Assembly (NCBI GenBank): GCA_031178805.1
Contig: JAPSIJ010000131.1
Coordinates: 1 to 6,557, forward strand
Source: Cellulomonas sp.
GTDB lineage: Bacteria > Actinomycetota > Actinomycetes > Actinomycetales > Cellulomonadaceae
Reading direction: 5' to 3'
Length of the DNA: 6,557 bases
Shown: positions 4,562 through 6,557 of the stretch, in pieces
Layout: every line of letters begins with the position of its first letter
Numbering within the stretch: the stretch's first letter is position 1
Notes under the pieces: generated by a model
Databases searched by the model: none
Told to the model about the DNA's origin: nothing
What the model saw: only the letters and a program-made list of their open reading frames with translations
Program-made: the position numbers and the translations under genes

Positions 4562-6557
4562 TCAGGCCCGGTGCGCCGGCTCCGAGTCCGACGGGGCGCC
4601 CGCGTCCGGCTCGGCGGTGGTCCGGTGCATCGGGTGCGGGTGGCTGCGCTCCAGGGAGGCGCCCTCCACGTCGACGTCCGGCAGGATCCGGTCCAGCCAG
4701 CGCGGGATCCACCACGCCGCCTTCCCGGCCAGGTGCATCACCGCCGGGATCAGCAGCATCCGGACCACGAACGCGTCCAGCAGCACGCCGAACGCCAGGC
4801 CGAAGCCGAGCGGCCGGATGATCGCGGACTCCGCGAACACGAAGCCCGAGAACACCGCGGTCATGATGATCGCGGCCGCGGTGACGACCACCCGGCCGGC
4901 GTGCAGGCCGCGGCGGACCGCCACCCGCGGGTCGACGCCGTGGGCGTATGCCTCGCGCATCCCCGACACCAGGAACAGCTGGTAGTCCATCGCCAGGCCG
5001 AACAGCACCCCGGTGACGATGATCGGCAGGAAGCTCAGCACCGGCGCCGGGTCGTGCACGCCGAACACCGACCCCAGCCAGCCCCACTGGTAGATCGCGA
5101 CCACGCCGCCGAGGCCCGCGAACAGTGACAGCACGAACCCGAGGGTCGCCGTGACCGGCACGAAGATCGACCGGAACACCACGATCAGGATGATCAGCGA
5201 CAGCCCGACGACGATCGCCAGGTACCCCGGCAGCACGTTCGCGAGCTTCTCGGACACGTCCACGTTGGCGCTCGTGGTGCCCGCGACGCCGAGCTCGACG
5301 TCGCCGTCCAGCGGGGACGCGTTGCGCAGGTCGCGCACCAGCTGCTCGGTGCTCTCGCTGTCCGGGCCCTCGGCCGGCACCACCTGGAAGGCCAGCACCG
5401 TGCCCGCCTCGTTGGCGCCGATGGGCGCGACCGCCACGACGTCGTCGAACGCCGCGAGCTCCTCGCCCACCCGGACCTGCGCGGCCGGCAGCCCGGCCTC
5501 GTCGACGGCCTCGGGCAGGTCGGCGACCACGAGCAGCGGGCCGTTGACGCCGGCGCCGAACTTCTGCTCCGTGATCGTGTACGCCTGGTACTGCGTCGAG
5601 TCCGCGGGCTCCGCCGCGCCGGTCGGCAGGCCCAGCCGCATGGACAGCGCCGGGATCGCGATGACCAGCAGCACCGCGAGGCCCCCGACCAGGGTCAGCA
5701 CCGCGCGCGAGGTGCGCATCGGCGTGGTGGGCACCGGCTCCGGCGCCACGTGGCCGATCTCCGCGCGCTTCTTCCTCGGCAGCACCCGCAGGCCGATCCG
5801 GGACAGCAGCGCGGGGGTCAGCGTGATGGCGATGAGGATCGCCACCAGGATGCAGAACGCGCCCACGGAGCCCATCAGGCCGAGGAACGGGATGCCGGTG
5901 ACGTTCAGCGCCAGCAGGGCGACGAACACGGTGGACCCGGCGAACACCACGGCGTTGCCCGCGGTGCCGTTGGCCAGGCCGATGGACTCCTCCAGCTCGA
6001 CCCCGTCGCGCAGCTGGCGGCGGTGCCGGTTGAGGATGAACAGCGAGTAGTCGATGCCGACCGCCAGGCCGAGCATGATGCCGAGCACCGGCGTCACCGA
6101 CAGCATCTCGACCGAGCCGGACAGCGCCAGGGACGCGACCGCGCCGATGGCGACGCCCACCAGGGCGGACACGATCGGCAGCGCGGCGGCGATCACGGTG
6201 CCGAGCATGACCAGCAGCACGATGCCGGCCACGACCACGCCGATCACCTCGCCCGGGCCGAGCACGCTGGGCACGCCCTGGGTGAGGTCGCTGGACATCT
6301 CGACCGAGGCACCGGCGAGGTCGGCGTCCTCCAGCGACGCCACGACGGCGTCCTTGGTCTCGTCCGAGACCTCGAACTGCGCCTCCTCGAACGAGATGCT
6401 CGCCACCGCGGCGGACTCGTCCTCGGACACCTGCCGGATGCCCTCCGCGAGGTCCAGCAGCGCCGCCCCGTCCTCGAGCCGGGCGGCCTGCGCCTCGAGC
6501 TCCGCGCGGCCCTCGTCAGCCGTCTGCTGCTGCGCGTCCAGCGCCGCCTGCTGCGCG
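4562..6557 (-). CDS. MMPL/RND-superfamily membrane transporter, N-terminus cut by window edge
   Basis: This large inner-membrane transporter is of the MMPL family (MmpL/YdfJ-like), proton-driven exporters of lipids, drugs or other hydrophobic molecules. The frame is open to the right edge, giving 664 visible residues. The true start, first helix and part of the first extracellular domain lie outside. Numbering from the edge: a Gln/Ala/Glu-rich coiled-coil-like stretch (1-38, e.g. AQQAALDAQQQ); the rest of extracellular domain 1 (to about 100); helices at about 103-127, 128-147, 155-180, 201-221 and 227-252; a basic linker (PRKKRAE, 260-266); a helix near 285-304; extracellular domain 2 (about 310-440); then five helices (443-610) and a charged cytoplasmic tail. 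Both proton-relay-like Asp-Tyr pairs are present: GIDYSLF (D169/Y170) and AMDYQLF (D524/Y525), matching the essential pairs of MmpL3. The GTG at 6430 is internal and not the start. Substrate is unknown. A strong terminator follows the stop. Confidence 0.92.
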   Translation of the reverse strand, partial: AQQAALDAQQQTADEGRAELEAQAARLEDGAALLDLAEGIRQVSEDESAAVASISFEEAQFEVSDETKDAVVASLEDADLAGASVEMSSDLTQGVPSVLGPGEVIGVVVAGIVLLVMLGTVIAAALPIVSALVGVAIGAVASLALSGSVEMLSVTPVLGIMLGLAVGIDYSLFILNRHRRQLRDGVELEESIGLANGTAGNAVVFAGSTVFVALLALNVTGIPFLGLMGSVGAFCILVAILIAITLTPALLSRIGLRVLPRKKRAEIGHVAPEPVPTTPMRTSRAVLTLVGGLAVLLVIAIPALSMRLGLPTGAAEPADSTQYQAYTITEQKFGAGVNGPLLVVADLPEAVDEAGLPAAQVRVGEELAAFDDVVAVAPIGANEAGTVLAFQVVPAEGPDSESTEQLVRDLRNASPLDGDVELGVAGTTSANVDVSEKLANVLPGYLAIVVGLSLIILIVVFRSIFVPVTATLGFVLSLFAGLGGVVAIYQWGWLGSVFGVHDPAPVLSFLPIIVTGVLFGLAMDYQLFLVSGMREAYAHGVDPRVAVRRGLHAGRVVVTAAAIIMTAVFSGFVFAESAIIRPLGFGLAFGVLLDAFVVRMLLIPAVMHLAGKAAWWIPRWLDRILPDVDVEGASLERSHPHPMHRTTAEPDAGAPSDSEPAHRA

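Noticed and set aside
6428..6430. GTG at 6430 as start of the MMPL gene
   Set aside because: The frame stays open to the window edge with coiled-coil-like coding sequence, and the first membrane helix of the family is missing, so the real start is outside.
1..6557. Defence system, prophage, CRISPR array or transposon
   Set aside because: I found no direct-repeat arrays, transposase, integrase, nuclease or toxin-like genes. Composition is even across the window, and all seven genes fit transport, sensing or small membrane-protein families.

Overview
The window comes from a very GC-rich genome. Codon third positions are almost all G or C, and five of the six visible start codons are GTG or TTG. 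Together with a DtxR/IdeR-type iron box, this points to an actinobacterium. The mix of genes suggests Micrococcales, possibly near Cellulomonas, but the genus is a guess. All seven genes lie on the minus strand, so transcription runs from high to low coordinates. I see no RNA genes, CRISPR arrays, insertion sequences or other mobile elements, and no stretch over 300 bases lacks a gene.

In transcription order (right to left): (1) an MMPL/RND-type membrane transporter (4562 to the right edge, N-terminus cut off), ended by a strong GC hairpin at 4507-4548; (2) a stand-alone GAF-domain protein (3964-4431); (3) a 77-residue tail-anchored-looking small protein of DUF6480 type (3630-3863), followed after only 2 nt by (4) a ZIP-family metal transporter (2878-3627); (5) a siderophore-binding lipoprotein (1780-2781); (6, 7) two FecCD-type permeases (762-1769, and 769 to the left edge, C-terminus cut off).

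Genes 5-7 form one iron-siderophore import operon of the FatBDC/YclQNO/CeuEBC type. The lipoprotein captures the ferric siderophore outside the membrane and the two permeases form the channel. The ATPase is not in the window and should lie just beyond position 1. A 19-bp iron box (2834-2852) upstream of the lipoprotein gene implies repression when iron is plentiful. The lipoprotein has residues matching the known Arg/Arg/Arg/His/Tyr ligand set of CeuE-like catecholate-binding proteins, so a catecholate siderophore is the best substrate guess.

The small protein/ZIP pair looks like a separate translational unit. It has no visible terminator before the iron operon, so read-through linking the two metal importers is possible. 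Overall this is a fairly ordinary chromosomal region. The points most worth a second look are the small-protein/ZIP pairing, the altered metal-site motifs of the ZIP protein, the predicted catecholate pocket, and two short dyads in intergenic DNA.
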